DNA of 55,916 bases from Streptosporangiales bacterium (GTDB lineage Bacteria > Actinomycetota > Actinomycetes > Streptosporangiales > WHSR01). The stretch is taken from NCBI GenBank assembly GCA_009379995.1, contig WHSR01000025.1, positions 1 through 55,916 of the forward strand, read 5' to 3'. The notes beneath the pieces are model-generated. The model was not told where the DNA came from and did not search any database. It was given only the letters and a program-made list of their open reading frames with translations. Below, piece by piece: positions 24,291 through 34,341 of this stretch. The translations under genes were made by a program, and so were the position numbers. The stretch's first letter is position 1, and each line of letters opens with the position of its first letter.

Positions 24291-24998
24291 ATGTCACTCG
24301 ACTTCCCGGTGCCGGTCCAGGACGCGATCGTCGTCTCACACAAGATCGACGCGAGCATCGGATCCACGGTGGAATCCCTCATCACCATGCTCTGGGGCGA
24401 CGTGGATCGCGTCGACCAGGTAGGCGTGCTGTGGGGCCAAGGTGGGGACGACGCAACGGATTCGATCAACGCACTCCGGCAGGAGCTCAGGGGTGTTGCC
24501 GACGAGCAGTTCTGGCAGGGCCCGGCCAAGGATTCCTACCAGGCGTGGATCGAGCAACTCATCGACCAGACCCTTGCCCCGGTTCGGTCGGGACTGGAAG
24601 ACGTGGGCAAGACCCTGCACGATTCGGCCCGCACCATCGAAGACATGCGGAAAAGCCTGGTCCGGCTGTGTGCCTCCTTTGTGGGCACAGTCGCTGGGCT
24701 CCTCGGTGGCCCGTTCGGATGGCCCGTGGCGCTGGTCCTCGGTGCCTGGTTCGTCACGGAGCTCATGGACTTCCAGGTCGATTACGTCAACGCCTTAGAC
24801 GAACATGCCGGGAGGATGCGTGATATCGGGGACACCACAGTCGGCTCCGTGGATGATTCGGCGACGAAGATGCTCGGTCCCACGATCCCGGTGGCGTTGC
24901 CGGTCATCAAGAAGGAGATTACGCCTCCTCTCGACAGGAGCATCCTCGGTGACTGGGACAACTGGGAGCACGGGGATCCGAAGATCAAGAAGCCGTGA
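24291..24998 (+). CDS. WXG100-like protein with a membrane segment
   Basis: A 235-residue protein. The first 110 residues are helical with the WXG-type turn in EQFWQGPAKDSYQAWIEQL, characteristic of ESX substrates with an LXG/WXG head. A hydrophobic stretch at about 127-152 (ASFVGTVAGLLGGPFGWPVALVLGA) follows, then a second helical part and a short polar tail (DNWEHGDPKIKKP). The latter is too short for a typical toxin. It starts 11 nt after the smaller WXG gene, which may be its dimer partner. Confidence 0.65.
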   Translation: MSLDFPVPVQDAIVVSHKIDASIGSTVESLITMLWGDVDRVDQVGVLWGQGGDDATDSINALRQELRGVADEQFWQGPAKDSYQAWIEQLIDQTLAPVRSGLEDVGKTLHDSARTIEDMRKSLVRLCASFVGTVAGLLGGPFGWPVALVLGAWFVTELMDFQVDYVNALDEHAGRMRDIGDTTVGSVDDSATKMLGPTIPVALPVIKKEITPPLDRSILGDWDNWEHGDPKIKKP

Positions 24999-25002
24999 GA
25001 TC

Positions 25003-25014
25003 TCCTCATGAGGA
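25003..25014. repeat. Perfect 12-bp palindrome TCCTCATGAGGA
   Basis: It lies 4 nt after the stop of the WXG100-like gene and 87 bp before acuC. It may be a weak terminator hairpin or an operator; nothing else is recognisable in this 102-bp gap. Confidence 0.3.
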
Positions 25015-25100
25015 CCCGCGTGAGCGCCCGCTGACCGTTACTCAACCGGGGCCGACACTCGAACCGGGAGCAGTGCGGGGCAACCGGTACCGTGAGGGGC

Positions 25101-26285
25101 ATGAGCCGGTCACTGCGGGTGGTGTGGGACGACGCGCTCACCACCTACGATTTCGGTCCCGGCCACCCGCTGGCGCCGATACGGGTCGAGCTCACGATGG
25201 CGCTGGCCAGGGAGATGGGCGTCTTCGACCTCGAGGCCGTTTCGGTCGACGACGTGCTGCCGGCGACCGACGACGAGCTCGCCTTGGTCCACGAGCGTGA
25301 GTACGTCGCCGCCGTCAAGCAGGTCGACGAGTACTTCCAGGCCGACGTGGTGCATGGGCTCGGCACCCCGGACAACCCGCTGTTTCGCGGTATGCACGCG
25401 GCCGCCGCGCTGGTCGCCGGTGCGTCGCTGGCGGCCGCCCGCGCGGTGTGGTCGGGCGAGGCAGAGCACGCGGCGAACATCGCGGGCGGCCTGCACCATG
25501 CCATGGCCGCGAGCGCGTCAGGGTTCTGCGTCTACAACGACCCGGCGATAGCTATCGCGTGGCTGCTGGCCAACGGCGTCGAGCGGATCGGGTACGTGGA
25601 CGTCGACGTCCACCACGGTGACGGGGTGCAGGCGGCCTTCTACGACGACCCCAGGGTCTTGACGATCAGCCTGCACGAGAGCCCGACCACGCTGTTCCCG
25701 GGCACCGGGTTTCCGGACGAGGTCGGCGGCCCGGACGCGAAGGGCTACAGCGTGAACGTGCCGCTGCCGGCGGGCACCAAGGACGAGGGCTGGCTGCGGG
25801 CCTTCCACGCGGTGGTGCCGCACCTGCTCGACGCGTTCCGCCCGCAGGTGCTGGTCAGCCAGCACGGCTGCGACAGCCACGCGCTCGACCCGCTCGCGCA
25901 CCTAGCGCTCAGCGTGGACGGCCAGCGCGCCGCGTGCCAGGCGGTGCACAGGCTCGCCCACGAGACCGCCGGGGGTCGCTGGGTCCTTACCGGTGGCGGT
26001 GGGTACGAGCTCGTACGGGTAGTGCCGCGGACGTGGACGCATCTGCTCGCCGAGGCGGCCGGCTCGCCGATCCCGCCGGAGACGGCGACGCCGGAGGACT
26101 GGCGGGAGTACGTGCGACGGCGGGCCGGCGAGCTCGCTCCGACGTCCATGACCGACGGGCATGAGCCGCACTTCCGCACCTGGGAGCCCGGCTACAACCC
26201 GGCCGACCCGGTAGATCGCGCCGTCATGGCATGCCGGAACGCGGTGTTCCCGCTGCACGGCATCGACCCGCAGGTGGACCTGTAG
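25101..26285 (+). CDS. acuC: Acetoin utilization protein AcuC / class II-type histone-deacetylase fold hydrolase
   Basis: A 394-residue zinc-dependent deacetylase. It shows the tandem active-site Asp/His (GYVDVDVHHGDGVQAAFY), the earlier His pair in AGGLHHAMAASASGFCVYND, the zinc Asp near SQHGCDSHALDP and the closing Gly-rich GGGGYELVRV with the catalytic Tyr. Family members deacetylate acetyl-CoA synthetase or other lysines. ATG 25101 is preferred over the GTG at 25092. It begins a gene block conserved among actinobacteria. Confidence 0.9.
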   Translation: MSRSLRVVWDDALTTYDFGPGHPLAPIRVELTMALAREMGVFDLEAVSVDDVLPATDDELALVHEREYVAAVKQVDEYFQADVVHGLGTPDNPLFRGMHAAAALVAGASLAAARAVWSGEAEHAANIAGGLHHAMAASASGFCVYNDPAIAIAWLLANGVERIGYVDVDVHHGDGVQAAFYDDPRVLTISLHESPTTLFPGTGFPDEVGGPDAKGYSVNVPLPAGTKDEGWLRAFHAVVPHLLDAFRPQVLVSQHGCDSHALDPLAHLALSVDGQRAACQAVHRLAHETAGGRWVLTGGGGYELVRVVPRTWTHLLAEAAGSPIPPETATPEDWREYVRRRAGELAPTSMTDGHEPHFRTWEPGYNPADPVDRAVMACRNAVFPLHGIDPQVDL

Positions 26286-26344
26286 ACGATGATGACCCCC
26301 AGCAGCGAGCGCCGCATGCCGCGAGAGGTCGGTGAGCCGTACCT

Positions 26345-27154
26345 GTGAGCACCCGTCTTCCGCCCGTCCCGAGCCGAGAAGAGCTGCGCGATCACCTCGT
26401 ACGTACCCGCATCGCCGGCCCGGTCGCCACCCCGAGGGAGAACAACCTCGCACATTTCCGGTACCTCGCCGAACGGGACCGCTACTACACCTTCGGCCTC
26501 GAGTTGGACGGGGATTGGACCCCCGCGGACATCCTTGAGTTGATGGCCAAACGCTGCGGCGTCAACCCCGACGCGACGTACGTCGCCGGCACCGACACCA
26601 TCGACCCCGACCGCACGATCGACGCACTGACCGCGATGGCCGAGCGCGTCGGCGAGGCCGCGCGCCGCCGGGAGCGGGTCCTGCTGGCCACCGGCCATCC
26701 CTCCGGGCTGCTGCCGATCTACCTCGAGCTGGCCCGCGCCCTCACCGATCACGGCTGCCCGGTGCTCACCCCGGCCCTCGGCTGGGCGTACCGGACGCAG
26801 ACCCAGTACGGCACGCAGGAGCGGCACATCCGCTACGTGAGCGGGGTGGCCGTGCTCAGCGCCGGCGGCGGGCTGCACCATACCCACTCGCCCCGGCCGA
26901 TGGAGGCGATCCTGCGTTTCCTGCGGGACAGCGGAGAGGAGTGGCCCGACCTGGTGGTCGCGGACCACGGATGGGCCGGCGCGGCGGGCCAGGCCGGCAT
27001 CGATACCGTCGGTTTCGCGGACAGCAACGACCCTGCCCTGTTCGTCGGGGAGGCCGAGGGCAAGGTCCGTGCAGCGGTTCCGTTGGACGACAACGTGCCG
27101 CCGCACTACTACGCGCCGCTCACTGCATATCTGCTCGGGAACGCAAGACTATGA
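26345..27154 (+). CDS. Conserved actinobacterial protein, putative phosphatase
   Basis: A 269-residue protein with GHPSGLLPIYLELARALTDHG in the middle and a C-terminal VVADHGWAGAAGQAGIDTVG then SNDPALFVGEAEG and DDNVPPHYYAPL. The gene sits between acuC and an excisionase-like HTH gene in many actinobacteria, where it is usually labelled phosphatase on thin evidence. The His/Asp/Gly motifs suggest a metal or phosphate site, but I cannot name the reaction. Start GTG 26345, 59 nt after acuC, so probably one transcript. Confidence 0.65.
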   Translation: MSTRLPPVPSREELRDHLVRTRIAGPVATPRENNLAHFRYLAERDRYYTFGLELDGDWTPADILELMAKRCGVNPDATYVAGTDTIDPDRTIDALTAMAERVGEAARRRERVLLATGHPSGLLPIYLELARALTDHGCPVLTPALGWAYRTQTQYGTQERHIRYVSGVAVLSAGGGLHHTHSPRPMEAILRFLRDSGEEWPDLVVADHGWAGAAGQAGIDTVGFADSNDPALFVGEAEGKVRAAVPLDDNVPPHYYAPLTAYLLGNARL

Positions 27155-27267
27155 GGGTTCCCGCCCTCCGCCCCAGCGTTTACGCTTGGTGACTGACAGT
27201 ACGTGCGTGGTCAGCGACACCGGTGGGGCGCCGGTGCATGGTACGTACAAGGGGCTCGGGTGCGTCG

Positions 27268-27471
27268 ATGGTTGCAGGTGAGCGACCTCTTAGCGAGGTA
27301 AAGTTCCTCACGGTGGCCGAGGTTGCTTCGGTCATGCGGGTGTCCAAGATGACCGTCTATCGTCTCGTCCACTCCGGCGAGCTCCCGGCGGTACGGGTAG
27401 GCCGCTCGTTCCGCGTTCCGGAGCAGGCGGTACACGACTACCTCCGAGACTCCTACATCGAGGCGGGCTAA
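27268..27471 (+). CDS. Excisionase/MerR-like helix-turn-helix DNA-binding protein
   Basis: A 67-residue BldC-like small regulator. The HTH FLTVAEVASVMRVSKMTVYR is followed by the wing SGELPAVRVGRSFRVPEQAV. The ATG at 27268 is chosen; an earlier GTG at 27223 adds residues not typical of the family. It is a very conserved actinobacterial protein located just before bS22. Its targets are not known to me. Confidence 0.88.
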   Translation: MVAGERPLSEVKFLTVAEVASVMRVSKMTVYRLVHSGELPAVRVGRSFRVPEQAVHDYLRDSYIEAG

Positions 27472-27606
27472 TCCTCGGGTTGAATCCAGGGGCCGCGGGC
27501 GCGGGAACGGAACCTCGGCGGTAGGCTTCATCCGGGTCGTGCGCGTGGGTTGCGACCGGCGCATGCCAGTTTTCGTTCCATTCCCGAGGTACTCGTAGAG
27601 GTTCGC

Positions 27607-27705
27607 GTGGGCTCGATCATCAAGAAGCGCCGCAAGCGCATGGCCAAGAAGAAGCACCGCAAGCTGCTGAAGAAGACCCGCGTCCAGCGCCGCAACAAGA
27701 AGTAA
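27607..27705 (+). CDS. 30S ribosomal protein bS22 (AURKAIP1/COX24 domain), 32 residues
   Basis: The tiny, extremely basic peptide starts [20 protein letters not shown] and ends VQRRNKK-stop. It matches the actinobacterial bS22 seen in mycobacterial ribosome structures, where it binds near the decoding centre. The GTG at 27607 has AGAGG 5 nt upstream. Almost every codon is AAG or CGC, consistent with high expression. It is flanked by the HTH gene and the SDR gene, as in other actinobacteria. Confidence 0.92.
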   Translation: MGSIIKKRRKRMAKKKHRKLLKKTRVQRRNKK

Positions 27706-27737
27706 CCGCACGACAGCATCCGATTCAGGGCACGACG

Positions 27738-28703
27738 ATGGCCCGCGTGGTACTGATCACCGGAGTGTCCCGGTACCTCGGGGCGCGGGTGGCCAGCGTG
27801 CTGCAGGCCGAGCCGAGCCTGGACCGTGTCATCGGGATCGATGCTGTCCCGCCGACGGCCGCCGGCAGCGCGCTGGGCCGCACCGAGTTCGTTCAGGTGG
27901 ACATGCGCGCCGGGGGCATCTCGGGGATCCTCTCCTCGGCCGAGGTCGACACCGTCGTCCATGCCGGGCTGGCAACCATGCCGCAGTCGGTAGGAGGCCG
28001 GCCGGCGATGAAGGACATCAACGTCGTGGGGACGATGCAGCTGCTCGCCGCGTGCCAGCGGGCGCCGGCGGTACGGAAGCTCGTCGTGCGCTCCACGACC
28101 GCCGTCTACGGCTGCTCGCACCGTGACCCCGCGCTGTTCACCGAGGAGACCGAACCCCACGCGATCCTCCTGGGCGGGCTGACCAAGGATGCGACACAGG
28201 TGGAGGGACACGTGCGGGGCTTCGCCCGGCGGCGTCCCGACGTCGCGGTGTCCACGCTGCGGTTCGCGAGCTTCCTCGGTCCAGGGGTCGACTCGGCCTT
28301 CGCCAGGTACTTCTCGCTGCCCTCCATCCCGGCCATTCTCGGTTTCGACCCACGGCTGCAGTTCCTGCACATCGACGACGGGGTCGATGTAGTCCGCCGG
28401 ATGACCGTGGAGGATCACCCCGGCACGTTCAACGTGGCCGCGGACGGGATCATCACGCTCGGCCAGGCCGTCCGCCGCATCGGCCGGCCGGCGTTCCGGC
28501 TGCCCGGTCCGGCGCTGCGCCTCGGCGGCGAGCTGGCGCGGAGCTTCGAGACCTTGGACTTCTCGCCGGAACAGGTCGAGCTGCTCCGGTACGGCCGCGT
28601 CGTCGACACCAGCAGGATCAAGGACGAGCTCGGCTGGTCGCCGCGCTACACCAGCCTGGAGGCGTTCGACGACTTCGTACGGGCGAGGAATGCGCATGGA
28701 TGA
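27738..28703 (+). CDS. NAD-dependent epimerase/dehydratase (extended SDR)
   Basis: A 321-residue Rossmann protein: nucleotide site VVLITGVSRYLGARVASVL (a TGxxxxLG variant of TGxxGxxG), VDTVVHAGL and a Ser/Thr-rich strand KLVVRSTTAVYG. The YXXXK catalytic pair is not evident where expected (LLGGLTKDATQVE appears instead), so classic epimerase chemistry is doubtful. The conserved neighbours are bS22 and a PlsC-type acyltransferase, and its 3' end overlaps the latter by 8 nt. Confidence 0.82.
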   Translation: MARVVLITGVSRYLGARVASVLQAEPSLDRVIGIDAVPPTAAGSALGRTEFVQVDMRAGGISGILSSAEVDTVVHAGLATMPQSVGGRPAMKDINVVGTMQLLAACQRAPAVRKLVVRSTTAVYGCSHRDPALFTEETEPHAILLGGLTKDATQVEGHVRGFARRRPDVAVSTLRFASFLGPGVDSAFARYFSLPSIPAILGFDPRLQFLHIDDGVDVVRRMTVEDHPGTFNVAADGIITLGQAVRRIGRPAFRLPGPALRLGGELARSFETLDFSPEQVELLRYGRVVDTSRIKDELGWSPRYTSLEAFDDFVRARNAHG

Positions 28704-29538
28704 CGCATGGGAGCGCCAGCTCGACGCGGCGGTCGCGTTCCTGCGGCGCCGGCTCGCCGGCGACTACGAGGTGGACGAATTCGGATTCGACCCGGACTTC
28801 AACGAGCACGCGCTGATGCCGCTCGCCCGCACGCTGTACTACCACTGGTTCCGGATCGAGGTCGAAGGGCTGGAGAACGTACCGAGCCGCGGCGGTGCCC
28901 TGGTAGTGGCCAACCATGCGGGCACGCTGCCCGTCGACGCGATCATGGTGCAGGTCGCGATGCTCGATCACCATCCGGCGGAACGGAAGCTGCGGGCGCT
29001 CGGTGCCGACCTGGTCTACAGCCTGCCGCTGCTCAGCCATCTCGCCCGGAAGAGCGGGCACACGCTGGCCTGCCGGGCCGATGCCGACCGGCTGCTCGGG
29101 CGCGGCGAGGTCGTCGGGGTATGGCCGGAGGGCTTCAAGGGGATCGGCAAGCCCTACACCGAGCGCTACAAGCTGCAGCGGTTCGGCCGGGGTGGCTTCG
29201 TGGCGTCGGCGCTGCGCGCCCAGGTGCCGATCGTTCCGTGTTCGGTGGTGGGCGCGGAGGAGATCTACCCGATGATCGGGGACCTGAGGGCGCTCGCCCG
29301 CCTGCTGGGTCTGCCGTACTTCCCGGTCACCCTGACCTTTCCGTGGCTGGGGGTCCTCGGCCTGCTCCCGCTGCCGTCGAAGTGGATCATCGATTTCGGC
29401 GAGCCGGTCCGTACCGACGTCTATCCGCCGGAGTCCGCCGACGACACCGCGCTGGTCTTCGAGCTCACCGACCAGATCCGCGAGACGATCCAGAACCGCC
29501 TGCACGAGCTGCTGCTCCGCCGCGGCCCTGCCTTCTAG
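28696..29538 (+). CDS. Lysophospholipid acyltransferase (PlsC-type)
   Basis: A 280-residue membrane-associated acyltransferase. Motif I is NHAGTLPVD (the H-X4-D variant), with motif III in [13 protein letters not shown] and motif IV in [16 protein letters not shown]. It would acylate a lysophosphatidate or a related lipid at the inner membrane. An ATG at 28690 is an alternative two codons earlier. The gene overlaps the SDR gene, so the pair is probably translationally coupled. Its TAG stop shares the CTAG with the stop of the convergent HAD gene. Confidence 0.88.
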   Translation: MDDAWERQLDAAVAFLRRRLAGDYEVDEFGFDPDFNEHALMPLARTLYYHWFRIEVEGLENVPSRGGALVVANHAGTLPVDAIMVQVAMLDHHPAERKLRALGADLVYSLPLLSHLARKSGHTLACRADADRLLGRGEVVGVWPEGFKGIGKPYTERYKLQRFGRGGFVASALRAQVPIVPCSVVGAEEIYPMIGDLRALARLLGLPYFPVTLTFPWLGVLGLLPLPSKWIIDFGEPVRTDVYPPESADDTALVFELTDQIRETIQNRLHELLLRRGPAF

Positions 29539-30434
29539 AGAAAGCTCTTGCCGAGCACGCGGCGGTTGTGCCGGCGGCGCAGCGCGACCCCGACGGCGAT
29601 CCCGCCGGCCAGCGCGCCCACGCCGGCCCCCGCGGGCAGCGCGATCATCGTCGCCTTGCGGCCGGTGCGGAAGTCGTAGATCGGCCAGCCGCGCTCCCTG
29701 GCGAGGTCCCGCAGGTCGGGGTCGGGGTTGACGGCGTTGGGGTAGCCGACCAGGGAGAGCATGGGCCGGTCGTTGATCGAGTCGCTGTACGCCGAGCAGA
29801 GGGACAGATCCAGCCCCTCCCGCTTGGCCAGCGCCCGTACGGCCTCGGCCTTGGCCGGGCCGTGCAGCAGCTCGCCGACGAGACGGCCGGTGTACCGGCC
29901 GTCCACCCGTTCGGCGACCGTGCCGAGGGCGCCGGTGAGCCCGAGCCGCGCCACGATGATGTTGGCCATCTCCACGGGCGCGGCGGTCACCAGCCACACC
30001 TGCTGTCCGGCGTCGATGTGCTGCTTGGCGAGCGCTCGGGTGCCCGGCCAGATGCGGTCGGCCACCAGCTCGTCGTAGATCGTGTCGCTGAGCCGCTGCA
30101 GTTCGTCCACCCGCTGGCCGGCGACGAAGGCGAGGGCTGCCTCCCGCGCGGCGTGGATGTGGTCGGCGTTCTCGGTGCCGCGGATCCGGAACATCGCCTG
30201 CTGCCAGCCGAACTGGATCAGGTCGCGGGCGGTGAACACCTTGTGGGCGGCCAGACCCCGGGCGAAGTGGTAGATCGACGAGCCACGCATGATCGTGTTG
30301 TCGATGTCGAAGAAGGCCGCTGCCGCGGGGGCCGCTATGGGCAGCGGGGATGCCTCGGCCTGGGCAGCCGCCGCCGCAGCCTCGCCCGCGAGCACCGCCC
30401 TCGCGCCGTCTCGGCGTCGCAGGAGCCGCTGCAT
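29535..30434 (-). CDS. HAD-IB family phosphatase (SerB-like)
   Basis: HAD hydrolase of about 299 residues. Motif I is [12 protein letters not shown] (Asp43 and Asp45), motif II the Thr in [10 protein letters not shown], motif III the Lys in [12 protein letters not shown], and motif [15 protein letters not shown]-terminal hydrophobic segment ([21 protein letters not shown]) may anchor it to the membrane. The family includes phosphoserine and lysophosphatidate phosphatases, and the next-door acyltransferase makes a lipid substrate plausible. ATG 30434 is chosen; a frame extension to 30515 crosses a GAAGGG-type dyad. Confidence 0.87.
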   Translation of the reverse strand: MQRLLRRRDGARAVLAGEAAAAAAQAEASPLPIAAPAAAAFFDIDNTIMRGSSIYHFARGLAAHKVFTARDLIQFGWQQAMFRIRGTENADHIHAAREAALAFVAGQRVDELQRLSDTIYDELVADRIWPGTRALAKQHIDAGQQVWLVTAAPVEMANIIVARLGLTGALGTVAERVDGRYTGRLVGELLHGPAKAEAVRALAKREGLDLSLCSAYSDSINDRPMLSLVGYPNAVNPDPDLRDLARERGWPIYDFRTGRKATMIALPAGAGVGALAGGIAVGVALRRRHNRRVLGKSFL

Positions 30435-30471
30435 GTTTCGAGCGTACCGATGTTCGGCCGCGACATCTGAC

Positions 30472-30508
30472 CCCTTCACCCGTTGTTCGCGCGTGTCGAA
30501 GGGACCTT
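30472..30508. repeat. Inverted repeat in the DUF5667-HAD gap
   Basis: CCCTTC and GAAGGG arms (30472-30477 and 30497-30502) form a dyad containing CCCTTCACCCG, the complement of the CGGGTGAAGGG in the tctB inverted repeat. It lies after the DUF5667 stop and before the HAD start. It is possibly a REP-like element, terminator or processing site. Confidence 0.35.
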
Positions 30509-30511
30509 TCA

Positions 30512-31234
30512 TCACCCGGCAGCCTGGATGGTACCTCGGCAGCTCGTGTCGGTGTGGCAGGACCGCTCGAGCATGGTGACCGCGCGGTCGCCGACGTCTT
30601 CCACCAGCCGCAGCGACTCCTGCGCCCTGGACCGGGCCGGCCAGGGCAGGGCGGGCAGCAGCGCGGCGATTCGGCTCCGCTGGTCGCGGGCGAAGGCGTC
30701 GAGCATGTTCAGCGACCGGATGTCCAGCGAGCGCCGGTACTCCCGGGTGAGCGCGGTGCTTCCGGCGAGGGTCCGGGCGTCCACGTCCCGCAGCGCCCGC
30801 TCGATGGCCGGCCCGGCGTGTGCGTCCTCGCGTTGCAGCAGCTCCTGGATGTCCGCGAGCCTCGCCTCCGCGATCCGCAGCTCCCGTTGGCCCCGTACCT
30901 GCTCCGACGCCATGACGGTGACGCTTGCAGTCTGTGCCGCCTGCTTCACACCGTAGAACGGGTCGCCGGGCAGCGCCTTGGCGGCCGCCACCGTGGAGAT
31001 CACCGTCACCACGGCAAGCGTGAACCCACCAACACCCACCAACCTCCGCTGCTGCCTCCGCTGGCCCGTCGCGCCGAACGCCTCCTCGGTCCGGACGGAG
31101 GCATGCGAAACCGAACGGAGCGCGGCGACGATCCCGGCCAGGCGTGCCATTTCCGGGTCGTCCGCGTTCCGTTCTCCGTCGACGATCTGCGCGAACCTCT
31201 CCTGGAGCCTCTTCGCCGAACGGCGGTACCTCAT
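30512..31234 (-). CDS. DUF5667 membrane protein, RsbN-type anti-sigma candidate
   Basis: A 240-residue single-pass protein: cytoplasmic N-terminus ([20 protein letters not shown]), one membrane segment at about 65-86, then the DUF5667 signature [19 protein letters not shown] and a helical extracellular part. In Streptomyces a protein of this type in this gene neighbourhood (beside HAD, acyltransferase and SDR genes) is RsbN, the anti-sigma factor of BldN. Here the bldN gene is not next door but at 46329. That identity is an inference from position and type. ATG 31234 is chosen over a long spurious upstream frame. Confidence 0.75.
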   Translation of the reverse strand: MRYRRSAKRLQERFAQIVDGERNADDPEMARLAGIVAALRSVSHASVRTEEAFGATGQRRQQRRLVGVGGFTLAVVTVISTVAAAKALPGDPFYGVKQAAQTASVTVMASEQVRGQRELRIAEARLADIQELLQREDAHAGPAIERALRDVDARTLAGSTALTREYRRSLDIRSLNMLDAFARDQRSRIAALLPALPWPARSRAQESLRLVEDVGDRAVTMLERSCHTDTSCRGTIQAAG

Positions 31235-31371
31235 CCCTCGTCCTCCCGGCGATCTCTCAGGGGCAACGACGATGTGGTGCGGGAGGTTACGGCGCACAAA
31301 ATGGTCACAATCGTCAACGTTCCATATGTGCCGTCTTGTCAGCCGAGATACACCATCGTGATTATCGTGGA

Positions 31372-34326
31372 GTGGGGTTAACGGGCGGCTCGGAAGAATC
31401 TTCGTACGAATGGCCTCTGGTCGGCCGCGGCGACGAGCTGGCGGCGCTGCAGGCCGCGCTCGATCGCCTCGCGTCCTCCCGTCCGGGGCCCGGCCGGCGC
31501 ACCGTGCCGGCACAGCCGTGGGTGCTGGAGATCGTCGGGGAACCGGGGATCGGCAAGACCAGGCTGCTCGCCGAGCTGTGCGCCCGGGCGGAGGGACACG
31601 ACCGTCTCGTGTTGGCCGGGCGGGCGACGGAGTTCGAGCGGGAGGTTCCGTTCGGGTCGGTGATCGAGGCGCTCGACGATCACCTCTCGGCCCTGGCGGA
31701 CGACACGGTCGCGCGCCTCGGTTCGCCCCGGCTCGAGCTGCTGGCCAGCGTGTTCCCCGCGCTCAGCGGGCACGCCGCCGAGGTTCCGCAACGGATGCCG
31801 GAGACCGAGCGGTATCACCTGCACCGAGCCGTCCGAGGGCTGCTCGAGGTGTTGGCCGAGCCGGCCGGTACGGTGCTGGTGCTCGACGATGTGCACTGGT
31901 CGGACGCCGGCTCGATCGAATTGCTCGCCCACCTGCTGCGGCATCCACCCCGGGCTCGGCTGCTGATGGTGGTCGCGTACCGGCCGGCGCAGGTGGCCGC
32001 CCGGGTGGCGGTCGCACTGGAGGAGGGTGCACGCGAGGGCAGCGTGCTGCGCGTCGAGGTAGGCCCGCTTGCCCTGGAGGCGGTGACCGAGCTGCTGGGA
32101 CGGGAGCTGAGCCGCACCTGGTGCGCCCGGCTGCACAGCGCAACCGGCGGTAACCCGTTCTACCTGGAGGCGCTGGTTCGGGCCGGCCGGGTGTCACCGC
32201 TGGATCTGTCGGCCGGCGAGCTGCCGCGACGCGTCAATGCGGCGCTGCGCCGCGAGTTGGAGGCGCTCCCGCCGACGCGCCGGCTGGTGGCCCAGGCCGC
32301 GGCGGTCGCCGGGGACCCGTTCGACCCGGACCTGGTCGCGCGGACGGCGGGGCTGGACCTGGTCGAGGCACTGGAGGCCCTGGACGAGCTGCTGGAGCGC
32401 GACCTGATCCGGCCGGGCGACGCGGAGTGGCGGTTCCAGTTCCGCCATCCGCTTCTCCGGCAGGCCGCCTACCAGGGCGCAGGCAAGAGCTGGCGGCTGA
32501 TGGCGCACGGCCGGGCGGCGGCCGCGCTGGAGCGGCTGTCCGCGCCGGTGGCCGTGCGGGCGCACCACGTGGCGAGATCCGCCGCCGTTGGCGACGAGAA
32601 GGCCATCGGCCTGCTGCTCGAGGCGGCCGAGGCGACGCTGTCCAGCGCTCCCAGCACCGCCGCCGCCTGGCTGCAGGCGGTCCTGCGGCTGCTCCCGCCC
32701 GACGTGGCTCCCGCGCGGCGGCTGGAGATTCTCAACAAGACCGCGCACGCGCTCGGCGTCGCCGGACAGCTGCGCGAGAGCACGAGCATCCTGCACGAGG
32801 TGCTGCGGGAGCTGCCGGCACATCCGTCGGAGCCCCGGGCGGAGGCGGCGGCGTTCTGCGCCATGCTGGAGCGGCTGCTGGGCAACCACGCCGAGGCGCG
32901 GAGGCTCCTGCTGGCGGAGCTGCGGGAGGTGTCGGCCGAGGACAGCGTGCAGGCGGCCGGCCTGAAGCTGGAGGCGGCCTTCGGGGGCCTGGTCAGCGGT
33001 CAGTTCGTCGCCGACCGCAAGCTGATGCTCGAGGCGCTGGACACCGCGCGACGCCACGGCGACCGCTGCCTGGAGGCCGCCGCCTGCGGGCTGCTCGCGT
33101 TCGCCAGCCACATGGCCGCCGCGGTACCGGAGGCGCTGCGCTGGTGCGACGCCGCGGCGGAACTCTATGACAGGCTGCCGGACGCGGAGCTCGCCGGCCG
33201 CCTCGACGCCGCGGTGTGGGTGAGCTGGAGCGAGGGGTTCCTCGACCGCTACGACGAGGCGCTGCGGCACACCGAGCGCGGGCTGACGCTGGCCCGGGCG
33301 ACCGGCCAGAACTACGTGCTGACCTACCTGCTGATGGGCCGTACGCTCGCCCTTCGGTGGCTCGGCCGGATCGCCGAGGCGGACGAGAACGCCGAGGACG
33401 CGGTCGACGCCGCGATGCTGTCGCCGAGCGACGAGATGCGGGTGATCGCTCTCACCTTGCGCTGCTGGCTCTCGATGCTCCTGGGCGAACCGGATGCCGC
33501 CGTCCGCTACGGAGAGCAGGCCGTCTCGTTCGCCGGCCCGGAGTCCGGATGGTGGCGCCCGCTCGCCCAGGTGTTCCTGGCTGCGGCCCGATACGAGACT
33601 GGATCCGGCGACTTCGCCGCGGATTTCCTGCGCGCCGCGGGCGGCAGCGACGCCTCGCTGATCGACCCGCTGAGCCGGCCGCTCTTCTACGAATTCCTCA
33701 CCCGGTACGAGCTTGGCAGGGGACGGGTGGACGCGGCGGCCGACTGGGCCCGGCGCGCCGAGGAGACCGGGCATCCCGACCTGCCGTACCGCGTCGGGCT
33801 CGGGCACCTTGCCCAGGCGCACGCACTGCTCGCCGCCGGCCGGCCGCAGGCGGCCGCCGAGCGGGCGGAGGCCGCCGTCGCCGCGTTCAGCCCCCCACGC
33901 AGCCAGCGCGGTCAGAACCGCCTCGAGGCCGGCCGCGCCCGCGTGCTCTGGGCGCGGGTATTGCGGGTGTCCGGGGACCACCGCGGCGCCCTGGAGCAGC
34001 TGGATCGCGCCGCCGACCTGCTGGCCGCCAGCGGCGCCCGCGGTTGGCAGGCGGAGGTCCTGCGCGAGCAACGGCGGCTCGGCCGCCGGGTACCGTCCCC
34101 GGGCGAGGGAGGACCAGTGCGGCTCACCCGGCGGGAACGCGAGATCGCCGAACTTGTCGCCCAGGGGCTCAGCAGCCGCGAGATCGCCGAGGCGCTCGTC
34201 GTCAGCACCCGGACGGTGACGACGCACCTGTCCCGTATCTACGCCAAGCTGGGGGTGTCGTCCCGGACGGCCCTCGCCGCCGCGCTCGCGCGCACGCAGG
34301 GGAAAGGGCAGCCCGAGGGTACGTGA
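31372..34326 (+). CDS. LAL-type LuxR-family transcriptional regulator (first of two paralogues)
   Basis: A large (984 residues) ATP-binding regulator. The N-terminal AAA_16/NTPase has Walker [12 protein letters not shown] and Walker [13 protein letters not shown] long TPR-like helical middle follows, and a C-terminal LuxR HTH ([20 protein letters not shown], then [20 protein letters not shown]). Such LAL proteins switch on clusters for secondary metabolism or special machineries after binding ATP and an inducer. GTG 31372 is the only start after the divergent DUF5667 gene region. It resembles the protein at 40428 closely through the whole ATPase domain. Confidence 0.88.
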   Translation: MGLTGGSEESSYEWPLVGRGDELAALQAALDRLASSRPGPGRRTVPAQPWVLEIVGEPGIGKTRLLAELCARAEGHDRLVLAGRATEFEREVPFGSVIEALDDHLSALADDTVARLGSPRLELLASVFPALSGHAAEVPQRMPETERYHLHRAVRGLLEVLAEPAGTVLVLDDVHWSDAGSIELLAHLLRHPPRARLLMVVAYRPAQVAARVAVALEEGAREGSVLRVEVGPLALEAVTELLGRELSRTWCARLHSATGGNPFYLEALVRAGRVSPLDLSAGELPRRVNAALRRELEALPPTRRLVAQAAAVAGDPFDPDLVARTAGLDLVEALEALDELLERDLIRPGDAEWRFQFRHPLLRQAAYQGAGKSWRLMAHGRAAAALERLSAPVAVRAHHVARSAAVGDEKAIGLLLEAAEATLSSAPSTAAAWLQAVLRLLPPDVAPARRLEILNKTAHALGVAGQLRESTSILHEVLRELPAHPSEPRAEAAAFCAMLERLLGNHAEARRLLLAELREVSAEDSVQAAGLKLEAAFGGLVSGQFVADRKLMLEALDTARRHGDRCLEAAACGLLAFASHMAAAVPEALRWCDAAAELYDRLPDAELAGRLDAAVWVSWSEGFLDRYDEALRHTERGLTLARATGQNYVLTYLLMGRTLALRWLGRIAEADENAEDAVDAAMLSPSDEMRVIALTLRCWLSMLLGEPDAAVRYGEQAVSFAGPESGWWRPLAQVFLAAARYETGSGDFAADFLRAAGGSDASLIDPLSRPLFYEFLTRYELGRGRVDAAADWARRAEETGHPDLPYRVGLGHLAQAHALLAAGRPQAAAERAEAAVAAFSPPRSQRGQNRLEAGRARVLWARVLRVSGDHRGALEQLDRAADLLAASGARGWQAEVLREQRRLGRRVPSPGEGGPVRLTRREREIAELVAQGLSSREIAEALVVSTRTVTTHLSRIYAKLGVSSRTALAAALARTQGKGQPEGT

Positions 34327-34341
34327 CCGCCGGCGCGAACC

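Noticed and set aside
28707..30470. A 587-residue plus-strand frame over the acyltransferase and HAD genes
   Set aside because: Low-complexity Arg/Pro/Ala sequence, a shadow of both real genes, whose motifs are in other frames.
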